A stretch of DNA of 39,967 bases, taken from Lingula anatina. Taxonomy: Eukaryota; Brachiopoda; Lingulata; Lingulida; Lingulidae. Positions 22,246-33,110 of the stretch are shown piece after piece. The first letter of the stretch is position 1. Each line of letters starts with the position of its first letter. The notes below the pieces were generated by a model. The model saw only the letters and a program-made list of their open reading frames with translations. It searched no databases and had not been told where the DNA came from. The position numbers and the translations under genes were made by a program. The stretch is from contig NW_019775635.1 in NCBI RefSeq assembly GCF_001039355.2, forward strand, positions 530,334 through 570,300. Direction: 5' to 3'.

Positions 22246-22786
22246 TACTCTGTTATAGAACATGAGGGCTTTTCAAATGTCCTTGTATGTGAACAACGAG
22301 GACACTGATTAAAACACGACGCAATCTGTATCTACATATGGTGTGGGAACACAAGCTGGACGAAATTCAAAATAAAAACAATAATATTGCAGAAATATAT
22401 TTTTGTTACCTGATCACAATTACATAATTTACTGAAGCAAGAATGGACATTTTTCCAGTTCTGATATAATTTCAATTTCGCCAGGCGCCTTCAACAATCA
22501 CCCCTTCAACAAGTTATCTGCAGCAGACACCAAAGTTGTGCAATTTTATGTACATAGATCAATAGTATGTAGAAAGTGTCTTGCGATAGCAAATAATATC
22601 AATAAAGTGTCCAGTTACTAAACTGACAATGTTCTCATGATTTCACCATATGTTTTGTGCTTTATAACAAGAAACGGTGGAGCCTAAAAGCAATTTGGTA
22701 TCATTTTTTATTCAAGTCAAAGAAGATAATCTGATTACATGAACACACAAAGTAAGAATAATAAACACGTCCATATCTCTTAACGT

Positions 22787-23846
22787 CTAATGATTTTCAG
22801 ATCCATAGAAAAAGATTGACTGGTTGCCTCTCTGGTCGAAAAAATTATGATAACAACCAAATAAGAACTCTTCCAAGCTAATGGTGCCATCTTTATCCCG
22901 GTCAGTGTCGTTCATAGGTACTTCAGCTGGCAAGGTGTTACGGAATATTGTTAACAAGTTGAAATACTCATCAGCGGACATTTCATTGTCACAGTTAGCA
23001 TCAAGGGTGTTGAACCATTCGGTCCAGTAATCAAACATTATGGCTTTCAGCGTTTTATTATGAAGGTCAATTTGGAATGCCTGAAACCACATTGTTATAT
23101 TAATTCCATCTTCCAGATTTAAGTTTGTACCAAGAATAACAGACTCCCAATCCAAGTTCATTAATCCAAATATGGCCTTAGCCCTCCACGAGGGAAGCAC
23201 TCGAGCCCCCCTTTCCGCTATCAAATCAACGAATTCCTTTTTATTAACCATCCCATCCATGTTGACGTCCAGCATTGTGAACCAAGCTTTCACTTTCATT
23301 TTCCACATTGCGGACGGTTCTTCCTGGAATAGCTTTGTACTTTAATAATTTGTCAGGGTCAAAAATATAACAGTAATGGTAAAATATTTTAAAATACAGA
23401 CTCAGTTACTCCTCTACACAGTGCGACTTACTGTCTTCTAATTCATCAAACATGTATTTTATGTGTTAGGGGAGTTTTTCCAATTGTGTTGGATTTTTAT
23501 GGATTATGCGGATTCTAGTCACCAATATATACATGCATATAAGTTTTGTTGGAAGGGAAGGACACAAAAGATTCATCATTACGACAATTAAGTTATCACA
23601 GATATTTAAATGTGTATTCCCTAATGCTGATTCTTACCCACAAGAACAAGAATAATAAATTAGAATATGAAGAGTAGACATATAGGAGGGCAATTCACAG
23701 TTGACAATGTTTGGAATTTTTATTAACTGTGTAGTCCTGCATGAGTCAANAAAGTTGTAACTAACCTCTTCACCGTAAGAACTGACAACAGCGGCTTCAC
23801 AGGAGGCAAAGAGAACATTGGGTAACAGAAAATTGAGCAGATACAT
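22787..23846 (-). CDS. EF-hand gene B: secreted SCP/calexcitin-like calcium-binding protein
   Basis: Exon 1 (23846-23766) encodes the signal peptide MYLLNFLLPNVLFASCEAA and ends at GAA GAG before GTTAGT. Exon 2 (23323-22787) enters in phase 0 with EEPSAMWKMKVKAWF. About 205 residues. EF loops: DVNMDGMVNKKE, DANCDNEMSADE and DRDKDGTISLEE, each with acidic residues at 1, 3 or 5 and glutamate at 12. A degenerate helix-loop-helix sits between the first two, as in sarcoplasmic calcium-binding proteins and calexcitins. Unlike those cytosolic families it has a signal peptide and N-glycosylation sequons (NIT, NKT, NDT, NQS), so it should be extracellular. Closest relative in the array is E (both end GSENH, and both have tryptophan where the others have cysteine in the FDY[C/W]T motif). 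Its intron carries an inserted 172-bp segment ending at an N. Confidence 0.9.
23578..23750. repeat. 172-bp insert plus N in the intron of gene B
   Basis: Identical to 20287-20458 of gene A's intron, and ends in the N at 23750. It interrupts a motif that runs continuously in gene D (CACAAAAGAAAGTTGT), so the insert is foreign to this intron and probably a misjoin. Confidence 0.85.
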
Positions 23847-24125
23847 GATAACACTTCGTGTCTGAAATAAATATCATAGATAAGATACTTATGAATATAT
23901 GTTTCAAGCTAATACATGCTTCATTTTAGAGAGTCTTGATATCTATACATAAAGGAACAAATACCAAATTACCCCAAAAATGTGAGTTAATCGACAAACT
24001 GTTTCATTAAAAAATTTTACTCTTTTACCTTTTTTCATGAGCCTAGCTATATAGAAAACTTTAGTCATCATCACAGTCTTTTCTGTGTATTATACGAAAA
24101 CAGTCGTTTTTTAAAATAAAGCAAT

Positions 24126-24260
24126 ACTCACTCTGTCTCAGCTCAAAAGGCCAAATTATTAAATGTAATTCTGCCTCAGCTGTTCCTGCCTTCACACAGA
24201 TGGTGATCAATGTTTAAATTGGAAAAATTGGGGACATCAGATCACGTGGTCTTCGACGCA
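24126..24260 (-). promoter_or_regulatory. Promoter and noncoding first exon of gene B
   Basis: CACGTG at 24243-24248 within the shared promoter block, followed on the minus strand by the noncoding exon with a GTGAGT donor (complement 24126-24131). The 5'-UTR acceptor before the start codon is intact. Confidence 0.6.
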
Positions 24261-25364
24261 AATACGGGTATTATGCAAGCAAAGATGTCTCGTTTTACGA
24301 TTTCATATTCAGTTTTCGTGTTGTGTGTTCCAGATCATGGGAGCTTTTCATAAAATTCGTTGTACATGATCAATGAGGACACTGATCAAAATACCCCAGG
24401 ATTAATATGTCAACGATAGTGGAAAAATTATATATTTACAGAGGTATTTACATAGGTTTATTTTTCTACGTGTCAAAAAGTAGCACATTTTTGATTAAAA
24501 TTAAATAATTAGCGAGATTTCTGATATAAACTTCAAGAAAAATACCCCTCCTGTGGGTACCTGAAGCAGACTCCAACACTGGGATTTTTTTATTTTATTT
24601 ATTTTTAATTGGTAGGGATTTTCCACCAAAGGTATGATTTTCGATTTTCATTTCTGTATGTAGCTTGTTTATAAGCGTTTGGTATTCATCTCGTGTCGTG
24701 ATCCTAATTACCAATATTACAGTAAGCATACAGAGTAATGATTGAGGTATAAGCGTACATAATAAAATGTAAATAAAAACGACAGTGAATGTTTGTTTCA
24801 CAATCAGATACGACTAACACAAAACTTTTTTCAATGCCTATGCATATTGTGACAATTTAAAAAAAAGACTAATTTTTCATATTTCGAAACATGACATATG
24901 GAAAATTTTGATATAAAGATGATAGCAACTTTCATTTCAGATAAGTAACATTGCTGAAATAATTGAAAAATATCTATTTCAGCCCGCTGTTTGGGACATG
25001 TCCTACTTTTGTTCTGTTTACCGTGTAATCTGATGTAGAACATGGGTCCCTTTTCATAAATTTCCTTGTATGTGAACAATGAGAACATTACTCAAAAACA
25101 CTAACGCAGTGGGTCTACCAATGATGTGGGAACACTGCAGGGATATTCTCTTCTGCTACCTCACCTGCTAAGTCACCAATGGTGGATCTCAATTACCTAT
25201 ATAACACGAGCAAGAATGGTTTTCTTCTTTTCTCATTTCTGATATAATTTCAGGTTCTTCAGGCAGGACGCCCCTTCACCGATTTCCCTGAAGCAGACAC
25301 AAACATTGCAATAATGCGTAGAATCTGTCTGGCGAAAGTAAGTCATATCAGTAAACTGACTGTG

Positions 25365-25530
25365 TTTTCGTGATTTCAGACATTGTGGATTCTTACAGCA
25401 TCTTTTGGTTACTGTATTTTATTCAAGGACACAAACATTTTTGGTTCCGCATAAGTGACATAAATAATATGCTTATTTCGTATATTCAGGAAAATGCCAA
25501 ATTCATTTTAAATGTCACGTCTAACCCGTA
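25365..25530 (-). repeat. Orphan 3' flank of a second lost EF-hand gene
   Basis: Has the TTACAGCATCTTTTGG and TATTTTATTCAAGG blocks that normally sit just downstream of a gene, then jumps to a distal flank (CTGTTTACCGTGTAATG) with no coding exon. Confidence 0.55.
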
Positions 25531-25985
25531 TTCTGTTTACCGTGTAATGTGGTGTATAACATGAGGACATTTTATAAATGTCCTTGTATGTAAACAATGA
25601 GGGCACTAATTATAAACACGACGCAATCTATCAACATATGTTGTAAGAACGCAAGCTGGAGGAAATTCAAAATAAAAACAATAATATTGCAGGAATATAT
25701 TTCTGTTACCTGATCACAATCACATAATTAACTCAAGCAAAAATGGATTTTTTTTTCATTTCTGGTATAATTTCAGTTTCGTCAGGCAGCACACCCCTTC
25801 AGAGCGTTTCCTGCCGCAGACCCCAAAGTTCACTTTATATACTTGTAATATGTAGATTGTGTTTGGCGATAGGATATCACATCAGTTAAGTATCCACGTA
25901 GGAAACTAACAATATTTCCATGATTTCACGTTATTTTTGTGTTATATAACAAGAAACGATGGAGCCTTAAAGCATCTTTTCCCAT
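25530..25985 (-). repeat. Orphan distal flank of B/E type
   Basis: Closely matches the distal 3' flanks of gene B (from about 22245) and gene E (from about 31320), including ACACGACGCAATCTAT and AATTCAAAATAAAAAC. It breaks off near 25980 before the poly(A)-signal block. No gene follows. Confidence 0.6.
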
Positions 25986-26518
25986 GTATGTGATCTGACG
26001 GAGAACGTAAGGGCTTTTCATAAATTTCCTTGAATGTGAACAATAAGGAGACTAATTAAAACTGATGATGTACCAATGATGCAAGATCACAAGATAAAGG
26101 AAGTACAAAATGGAACACTAATATGCAGAAATGGAATATACACTTCTGCTACCTGCCAATTTTAAGGTCACAATAATATCTTCATTATCAACGCGAACAA
26201 AAGTATTTTTTTTAAACTTACTCAGGCATTCTTCATTTCCATGAGGTACCTGAAGCAGAAAGAAACGCCGTATAATTCTATGTACTTGTATATATGAATA
26301 ATATGTAGAATGTGTCTGGCGATACTAATTAAATCATAACAGTAAAGTGTCCAGTTAGTAAATTGTGAATGCTTTCAGGATTTCACGTTGTGCTTTGTGT
26401 AATATTATTAGGCATTGTTGAGTCTTGGTATAGTATTTTATTCCAGGCAAAAATTAATATCTGGTTACGTGTACGCGTCAACCAGAAAAATGATTAACCC
26501 TTCCATGTGTGCTATTCT

Positions 26519-27372
26519 CTATTGATCTGCAGACCCATAGAAAAAGATTGACTGGTTGCCTTTCTGGTCAATATAATAATGAAAGCAACCAAATAAGAAC
26601 TCTTCCAAGCTAATGATGCCATCTTTATCCCGGTCAGTGTCGTTCATAGGTACTTCTGTTGGCAAGGTGTTACGGAATATTGTTAAAAAGTTGAAATACT
26701 CATCAGTGGACAATTCTTTGTCGCAGTTAGCATCAAGGATGTTGAACCAGTCAGTACAGTAATCAAACACTAGCGTTTCATTATGCAGGTCAATTTGGAA
26801 TGCCTGAAACCACATTGTTAAATTAACTCCATGTGCCAGGTTTAATTTGGTGCCAAGAATAAAAGACTGCCAAGCCAATACATTAATCCAAATAATGCCT
26901 TAGCCCTCCACGAGGGAAGCACTCGAGTGCCCCTCTCGGCTGTCAAATCAACATATTCCTCTTTGGCAACCACCCCCTCCATGTTGACATCCAGCATTGT
27001 GAACCAAGCTTTCACTTTCATTTTCCACATTGCAGACAGTTCTTCCTTGAATGGTATGCACTTAAATATTATGTTGGGATCAGAAATAAAACAACACAGT
27101 ACACAGTACTGCTTGCTGTCTACTAGATCATCAAACATATTGAAATATAAAACTTTCATGTGTAAGGGGAGTTTTTCCAATTGTGATTGATTCTCATGTA
27201 TTATGCTGACTCTAGTCATAAATGTTAACATGCCTTTAGTATATTGTAAGTTTTGTTATAGCAAAGGACACAAAAGAAAGTTGTTACTAACATCTTCACC
27301 GTAAGAACTGACAATAGCGGCTTCACAGGAGGCAAAGAGAACAATGGGTAACAGAAAATTGTGCAGATACAT
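26519..27372 (-). pseudogene. EF-hand gene C: frameshifted copy with a damaged 5' UTR
   Basis: Exon 1 (27372-27292) encodes MYLHNFLLPIVLFASCEAA and is intact. Exon 2 (27045-26519) starts EELSAMWKMKVKAWF. After LPSWRAKALFGLM a one-base deletion near 26880 shifts the frame and ends translation about ten codons later. The remainder is open in the other frame through DANCDKELSTDE and DRDKDGIISLEE to GSADQ-stop. The first loop reads DVNMEGVVAKEE, with Glu at position 5. Three codons are also missing before the FDYCTDW motif. The 5'-UTR splice acceptor found before the start codon in other copies has been deleted (27373-27390). Confidence 0.85.
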
Positions 27373-27616
27373 GATAACACCATAGATAAGATACTTATGA
27401 ATATATGTTTCAAGCTAATACATGCTTCATTTAGGAGAATCTTGATATGTATACATTAAGGAACAAACACCAAATTACCCCTAAAATGTTTGATAATCGA
27501 TAAACTGTGTCATTTTTAAATTTAAAATTTTTTTCATGACCCGAGAAAGCTTTAGTAATCATGACAGTCTTTTCAATGTATTATACAAAAACAGCCGTTT
27601 CCTTTAATAACACAAT

Positions 27617-27755
27617 ACTTACTCTGTCGCAGCTCAAAAGGCAAAATTATTAAATGTAATTCTGCCTCAGCTGTTCCTGTTTTCACACGGATGGTGTTCT
27701 ATGTTTTAATAAAGAAAATTGGGAGACATCAGATCACGAGGTCTTACACGTAAAT
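27617..27755 (-). promoter_or_regulatory. Decayed promoter and noncoding first exon of gene C
   Basis: The shared block is present, but CACGTG has become CACGAG (27735-27740). A GTAAGT donor (complement 27617-27622) remains although its acceptor downstream is lost. Confidence 0.5.
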
Positions 27756-28765
27756 ACGGGTATCATGTTAGCAAAGATATCTCTTTTTACGATTTCATAT
27801 TCAGTATGTAATAGGGATAACTGAGATTCAGATCCATTTGTAAGGTATTTTTATTGGTAGGGCTTTTTTCATCGGAGGTTAACTTTCAACACTGGCATTC
27901 TGTATGTACCTTATTAATATGCTATTGATAGTCCTAGTCTAAATACCAATATTACGGTAAACACACGGATTTTAATTAAAATGATCAAAGTAAAATAGAT
28001 ACATAATTAAATAGAAATAAAAATACAATTATTCAATGTTTGTTTCACAATTATTAACGAATAATGCAAATGACTTTTTATCAGTATATATATAGTGGCA
28101 AATAAAAAAAAGGACTAATATTACATTTTTAGAAATATGACACATGGAAAATATTAACTGACAGATGATAACTTTAAATTCAGATTAATAACACTGCTGA
28201 AATAATTTAAAAGGTTGATTGCAATCCGATGTAAAGGACATGACTTTCATTGTTCTTTTTGTCGTGTTATGTGTTCCAGAACATGGGAGCTTTTTATAAA
28301 ATTCGATGTATATGATTAATGAGGACACTGATCAAAACACGACAGAATTTATATGCCAACGATATGAGAACATCTATATTTAAAGGGGTTTATATTTCTA
28401 CGTGTCAAAAAGTAACGCATTTTAGGTCAAAATTAAATAATTAGTGTGGGCGAGAATGTATTTCTTTTTCATTTCTGATATAAACTTCAAGAAGCACACC
28501 CCTCCTGTGGATACCTGAAGCAGACACCAGCACTGAGATTTTTTTATTTTAATTATCTTAATTGGTAGGGATTTTCCACCAAAGGTATGCTTTTCGATTT
28601 TAATCTCTGTATGCACCTTGTTTATAAGCGTTTGGTATTCATCTCGTGTCGTGGTCCTAAATACCAATATTACAGTAAGCATAGAGAGTAATGATTAATG
28701 ATTAATATCTGGTTACATGTGCGCGTCAAGTAGAAAATAATTAACCCTTCCATGTGTGTTATTCT
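27756..28765. other. Spacer between genes C and D with a recombination junction
   Basis: No coding sequence. Near 28690-28705 an upstream-flank module (AGTAAGCATAGAGAGTAATG) runs directly into the 3' flank of gene D (AATATCTGGTTACATGTGCG). The intervening distal flank seen elsewhere is missing. This is a direct trace of unequal recombination. Confidence 0.6.
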
Positions 28766-29648
28766 CTATTGATCTGCAGATCCATAGAAAAAGATTGACT
28801 GGTTGCCTCTCTGGTCGAAATAATAATGATAACAACCAAATATGAACTCTTCCAAGCTAATGATACCATTATTATCGCGGTCAGTGTCGTTGAGGGGTAC
28901 TTCCATTGGCAATGTGTTCCGAAATATTGTTAAAGAGTTTAGATACTCATTAGCGGACATTTCATTGTCGCAGTTAGCATCAAGTATGTTGAACCAGTCA
29001 GTACAGTAAGCAAACAGTAGGGATTTAAGCGTTTTATTATGACGGTCAGTTTGGAATACCCGAAGCCACATTGTTAAATTCAATCCATGTGTCAGGTGGT
29101 TTGATTTGGTACCAAGTATATAAGACTGCCATTCCAAGTTCATCAAACCAAATAGTGCCTTAGCCCTCCACGAGGGAAGCACTCGAGCCCCTCTTTCCGC
29201 TATCAAATCAACGAATTCCTTTTTGTAAACCGTCCCATCACTGTTGACGTCGAATATCGTGAACCAAGCTTTCACTTTCATTTTCCACATTGCAGACGGT
29301 TCTTCCTGGAATTTATTTGTACTTTAATAATATGTTGGAATCAAAAACAGAACAGTAATTGTAATATATTTTAAAATACCAAGTTACTCGTCCTACACAG
29401 TGCTGCTTGCTGTCTACTTACTCACCAAACTTGTATTAAAATATCAATTTTCCAACTTCCAGTTTTTTCCAACTGTGTTGGATTTTTATTTCTAATGCAA
29501 ATGCATGCATATAGTATATTCAAAGTTTTGTTGGAAGGAAAGGACACAAAAGAAAGTTGTAACTTACCTCTTGACCATCAGATCTGACAACAGCGACTTC
29601 ACAGGAGGCAAAGAGAACAATGGTTAACAGGAAATTGAGCAGATACAT
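28766..29648 (-). CDS. EF-hand gene D: secreted SCP/calexcitin-like protein, coding frame intact
   Basis: Exon 1 (29648-29568) encodes MYLLNFLLTIVLFASCEVA and ends at CAA GAG with a GTAAGT donor. Exon 2 (29305-28766) begins EEPSAMWKMKVKAWFTIFD. About 206 residues. EF loops: DVNSDGTVYKKE, DANCDNEMSANE and DRDNNGIISLEE. The cysteines of the CTDW, NCDNE and GCYH motifs are all present, as are NLT, NKT, NDT and NQS sequons. The coding sequence looks functional. In front of it, however, a short deletion has removed the CAG of the 5'-UTR acceptor (the sequence reads TTTATTTGGAAGTG where others have TTTATTTCAG), and the promoter CACGTG is changed to CAAGTG. Expression is therefore doubtful. Confidence 0.88.
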
Positions 29649-29888
29649 GATAACACTTCCAAATAAATATCATAGATAAGATACCATTGGGTATTTGTTT
29701 CAAGTTAACAAATGATTTATCCTGGAATATCTTGACATCTATAATGACAGGAACAAATACCAAATTACCTCAAAAATATTTGTTAAACGAACTGTTTTAT
29801 TTTTAAATAGCCTAGAAAACTTAAGTAATCATTACAGTCTTTACTACTTTGTAATACAGAAAACATCTATCTCCTTAGATAACACAAT

Positions 29889-30000
29889 ACTCACAATGTA
29901 ATGCTGTCTTAGCTGTTCCTGCTTGCACACGAATGACGATATTTGTTTTATTAAGGCAACTTAGGAGACATCAGATCAAGTGGCCTTAGAGGCAAATACG
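29889..30000 (-). promoter_or_regulatory. Decayed promoter and noncoding first exon of gene D
   Basis: The shared block carries CAAGTG (29977-29982) in place of CACGTG. A GTGAGT donor (complement 29889-29894) is kept. The partner acceptor is lost. Confidence 0.5.
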
Positions 30001-30316
30001 GGTATTATGCAAGCAAAGATATATCTTCTTAAGATTTTAAATTCTGTTTGTAAAAGGGATAAATTAGATTCATATCCATTTGTAAGACAAGATATTTTTA
30101 TTGTTAGGGCTTTTCCATCGAAGGTAAACTTTGACATTCTGTACGTACCTTGTTTATATGCTATTGATAGTCGTAAAATACCATTATTATGGTTAAAATA
30201 CAAAATAATGATCTACGTAAAATAGATACATAATAAAATACAATAGAAAAATACAATAATTCAATGTTTGTCTCACAATTATAAACGAATAACACAAATG
30301 ACTGTTTTTCTGTCAT

Positions 30317-30347
30317 TCTATCTATCTATCTATCTATCTGTCTGTCT
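30317..30347. repeat. (TCTA)n microsatellite
   Basis: About six TCTA units followed by TCTG units, inside an array spacer. Other spacers do not have it. Confidence 0.8.
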
Positions 30348-31189
30348 ATGTAGTTAGTGGCAAAAGAAGAAAATAATATTATATATTTAGAGACATAAAA
30401 TATAAAAAAATTATTTTCACATAAGTTACACTACTCCTCAAAAAGGCCGATTGAAATCCGATGTAAAGGATGCGTCTTTCTTTGTTCGTTTTATCGTGTT
30501 ATTTGTTCTAGAACAAGAGGGCTTTTCATAAATGGCATTGTATATGAACAATGAGGACACTGATAAAAACACGATGGGATGTATATACCAATGATATGGG
30601 AAAATCATTATTTACAGAGGTAAACATTTCTTTTACGCCTCAAAAAGTCACCTATTTTAGATCAAAATTACATAATGAAAGAGAGTAAGAATGTATTTCT
30701 CTTTCATTTTTAATATAATCACAATTTCTTCAAGCAAGACATCAATCCTGTGCAGTACCCGAAGCTAACACTAACGTTAGGTTTATATTATTTTATTTAT
30801 ATTTTTAATTGGCAGGGCTTTTCCAACAAAGGTTTCCTTTTGATTTGACATTCTGTATGTATCTTGTTTATATGGTTTTGATATTCATCTCGTGACGTGG
30901 TCATAAACACCAATATTAATGTAAACGTACAGCCTAATGTTCTCAGTAAAAAGATACGTAATAAAATATAAATAAAAATGATCATTACTCAATATTTGTT
31001 TCACAATCAGATACGAATAACACCTCTGCCTTATGTAAAATGTAGGCTTAAATTACATATTCAGAACCATGACATATAGAAAAACTTTTAATAAAAAGGT
31101 GGAAGCAAATTTCATTTCAGATAAGTTACACTGCTGTAATTTATGAAAAAAATCTATTTCAATCTGATATTTAGGACTTCCACTAAGTG

Positions 31190-31330
31190 CCAAATGTTGT
31201 GCTGTATAACGGAACACCGTGCAGTCTTTGGGTACTGTTTTTTATTCAAGGACACAAGAAATATTTGTTAACGCACAAGTGACAAAAATACTAAGCTTAT
31301 ATCGCATATTTAGAAAAATAACCCGTATTC
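31190..31330 (-). repeat. Orphan 3' flank of a third lost EF-hand gene
   Basis: Carries GTGCTGTATAACGGAACACC, TTTTATTCAAGG and GTTAACGCACAAGTGAC blocks typical of the immediate 3' flank, then enters the distal flank of gene E without any coding exon. Confidence 0.55.
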
Positions 31331-31870
31331 TGTTTACCGTGTAATGTGGTGCTTTTCATAAATTTCACTGTATGTGAACAATGGGGGCACTGATTAAATA
31401 CACGACGCAATCTATATCTACATATGGTGTAAGACCGCAAGCTGGAAGAAATTCAAAATAAAAACAATAATATTGCAGAAATATATTTCTGTCACCTGAT
31501 CACAATTACATAATTAACTCAAGCAAAAATGGACGTTTTCTTCATTTCTGATATAATTTCAATTTCGTCAGGCACCACACCCCGTCAACACGTTTCCTGC
31601 AGCAGACACCAAAGTTGTGCAATTTTATGTACATACTGTAGATCTATAATATGTAGAAAGTGTCTGGCGATAGCAAATAATATCAATAAAGTGTCCAGTT
31701 AGTAAACTGACAATGTTCTCATGATTTCACCTTATGTTTTGTGCTTTGTAACAGGAAACTGTGTAGCCTAAAATCATTTTGTTATAATTTTTTATTCAAG
31801 TCACACAAGAAAATCTGATTACATGAACACACGAAGTAAGAATAATAAACACGTCCATATCTCTTAATGT

Positions 31871-32742
31871 CTAATGATTTTCAGATCCATAGAAAAAGAT
31901 TGACTGGTTGCCTTTCTGGTCGAAATTATAATGATAACAACCAAATAAGAACTCTTCCAAGCTAATAATGCCATCTTTATCCCGGTCAGTGTCGTTCATT
32001 GGTACTTCAGCTGGCAAGGTGTTACGGAATATTGTTAAAAATGTTAAATACTCATCAGCGGACATTTCATTGTCACAGTTAGCATCAAGGATGTTGAACC
32101 AGTCAGTCCAGTAATCAAACAGTAGGGCTTCCAGCGTTTTATTATGCAGGTCAATTTGGAATGCCCGAAGCCACATTGTTAAATTCATTCCATGCGCCAG
32201 ATTTAATTTGGTATCAAGCATAAAAGACTGCCATTCCAAGTTCATTAATCCGAATAATGCCTTAGCCCTCCACGAGGGAAGCACTCGAGCCCCCCTTTCC
32301 GCTATCAAATCAACGAATTCACCTTTGTCAACCATCCCATCACTGTTGACGTCCAGCATTGTGAACCAAGCTTTCACTTTCATTTTCCACATTGCAGACG
32401 GTTCTTTCTGGAATAGCTTTGTACTTTAATGTGAAAAAATACTGACTAAATTATTCTTTCTACACAGTGCCGCATGCTGTTTACTAGATCATTAAACATG
32501 TATTAAAATATCAAATTTTCATGTCTAAGGACAGTTTTTAAAATGGTGATTGATTCTTATTTCTTATGCGGACTCTAATCATTATTATATACATGCATAT
32601 AGTATATTTCAAATATCAAGTTTTGTTAGAAAGAAAGGACACATAAAAAGTCATAACTAACCTCTTGACCATCATATCTGATAATGCTGCCATCACAGGA
32701 GGCAACGAAAACAATTGGTAACAGAACAATGAGAAGATTCAT
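31871..32742 (-). CDS. EF-hand gene E: secreted SCP/calexcitin-like calcium-binding protein
   Basis: Exon 1 (32742-32662) encodes a signal peptide, MNLLIVLLPIVFVASC, ending at CAA GAG before GTTAGT. Exon 2 (32407-31871) enters in phase 0 as KEPSAMWKMKVKAWF. About 205 residues. EF loops: DVNSDGMVDKGE, DANCDNEMSADE and DRDKDGIISLEE. The tail is NQSIFFYGSENH. It shares FDYWTDW (tryptophan in place of cysteine) and the SENH end with gene B, and their 3' flanks are also near-matching, so B and E descend from a recent unit duplication even though C and D lie between them. Promoter CACGTG and 5'-UTR acceptor are intact, so this is one of the best candidates for an active gene. Confidence 0.9.
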
Positions 32743-33020
32743 GATAACGCTGCCAATCTGAAATAAATATTATAGTTATACAAGCTACGGGCGTATGCTT
32801 TAAGTTAAAAAATGATTCAATCCTGATATCAATAGTGATAGGAAGAAATTCCAAATAACCTTGAAAATGAATTGTTTTAACAATTAAAATCAACTAACTA
32901 TTTTATTCTTAAATTCTACCCGTTTGCATGTGCTATTTTATATGCCTAGATTACTGAGTTATCACAACAGCCTTATACTGTGTATTATGTAGAAATAGTT
33001 ATGCCCTAAAATAACACCAT

Positions 33021-33110
33021 ACTCACTCTGCCTCAGCTGTCCCTGCATTCATGCGGAGTGAGGAATAAAGATAAATGGAAGGCACCATATCACGTGGTCG
33101 TAGAAACAAA
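33021..33110 (-). promoter_or_regulatory. Promoter and noncoding first exon of gene E
   Basis: CACGTG at 33091-33096 followed on the minus strand by the noncoding exon with a GTGAGT donor (complement 33021-33026). The acceptor before the start codon is intact. Confidence 0.6.

Larger units (their letters stand above)
21021..22786. other. Spacer between genes A and B
   Basis: No coding sequence recognised. It contains an upstream-flank module of the array (about 21130-21540), a DNA-transposon insertion (21626-21864), an orphan gene flank (about 22060-22245) and the normal 3' flank of gene B with its AATAAA (complement 22707-22712). Confidence 0.7.
24261..26518. other. Spacer between genes B and C, built of partial array modules
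   Basis: No coding sequence. At least three partial units are stacked here: an upstream-flank module to about 24830, a flank module at about 24840-25365, two orphan flanks (25365-25530 and 25530-25985), and the 3' flank of gene C. The recurring landmark is a block near GTAGAACATGGGNCCC...TTTTCATAAAT. Confidence 0.6.
30001..31870. other. Spacer between genes D and E
   Basis: No coding sequence recognised. Two upstream-flank modules (about 30080-30300 and 30780-31020), a short TCTA microsatellite (about 30317-30347), an orphan flank (about 31190-31330) and the 3' flank of gene E, which closely resembles that of gene B. Confidence 0.6.

Noticed and set aside
26842-27231. Start of gene C at a methionine near 27231
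   Set aside because: That region is intron. The other paralogs and the AAG acceptor at 27046 place the exon 2 start at 27045, with the signal peptide in exon 1 at 27372.
30317-30347. Short regular repeats as a possible CRISPR-like array
   Set aside because: It is a simple TCTA microsatellite without spacers, in a eukaryotic genome.
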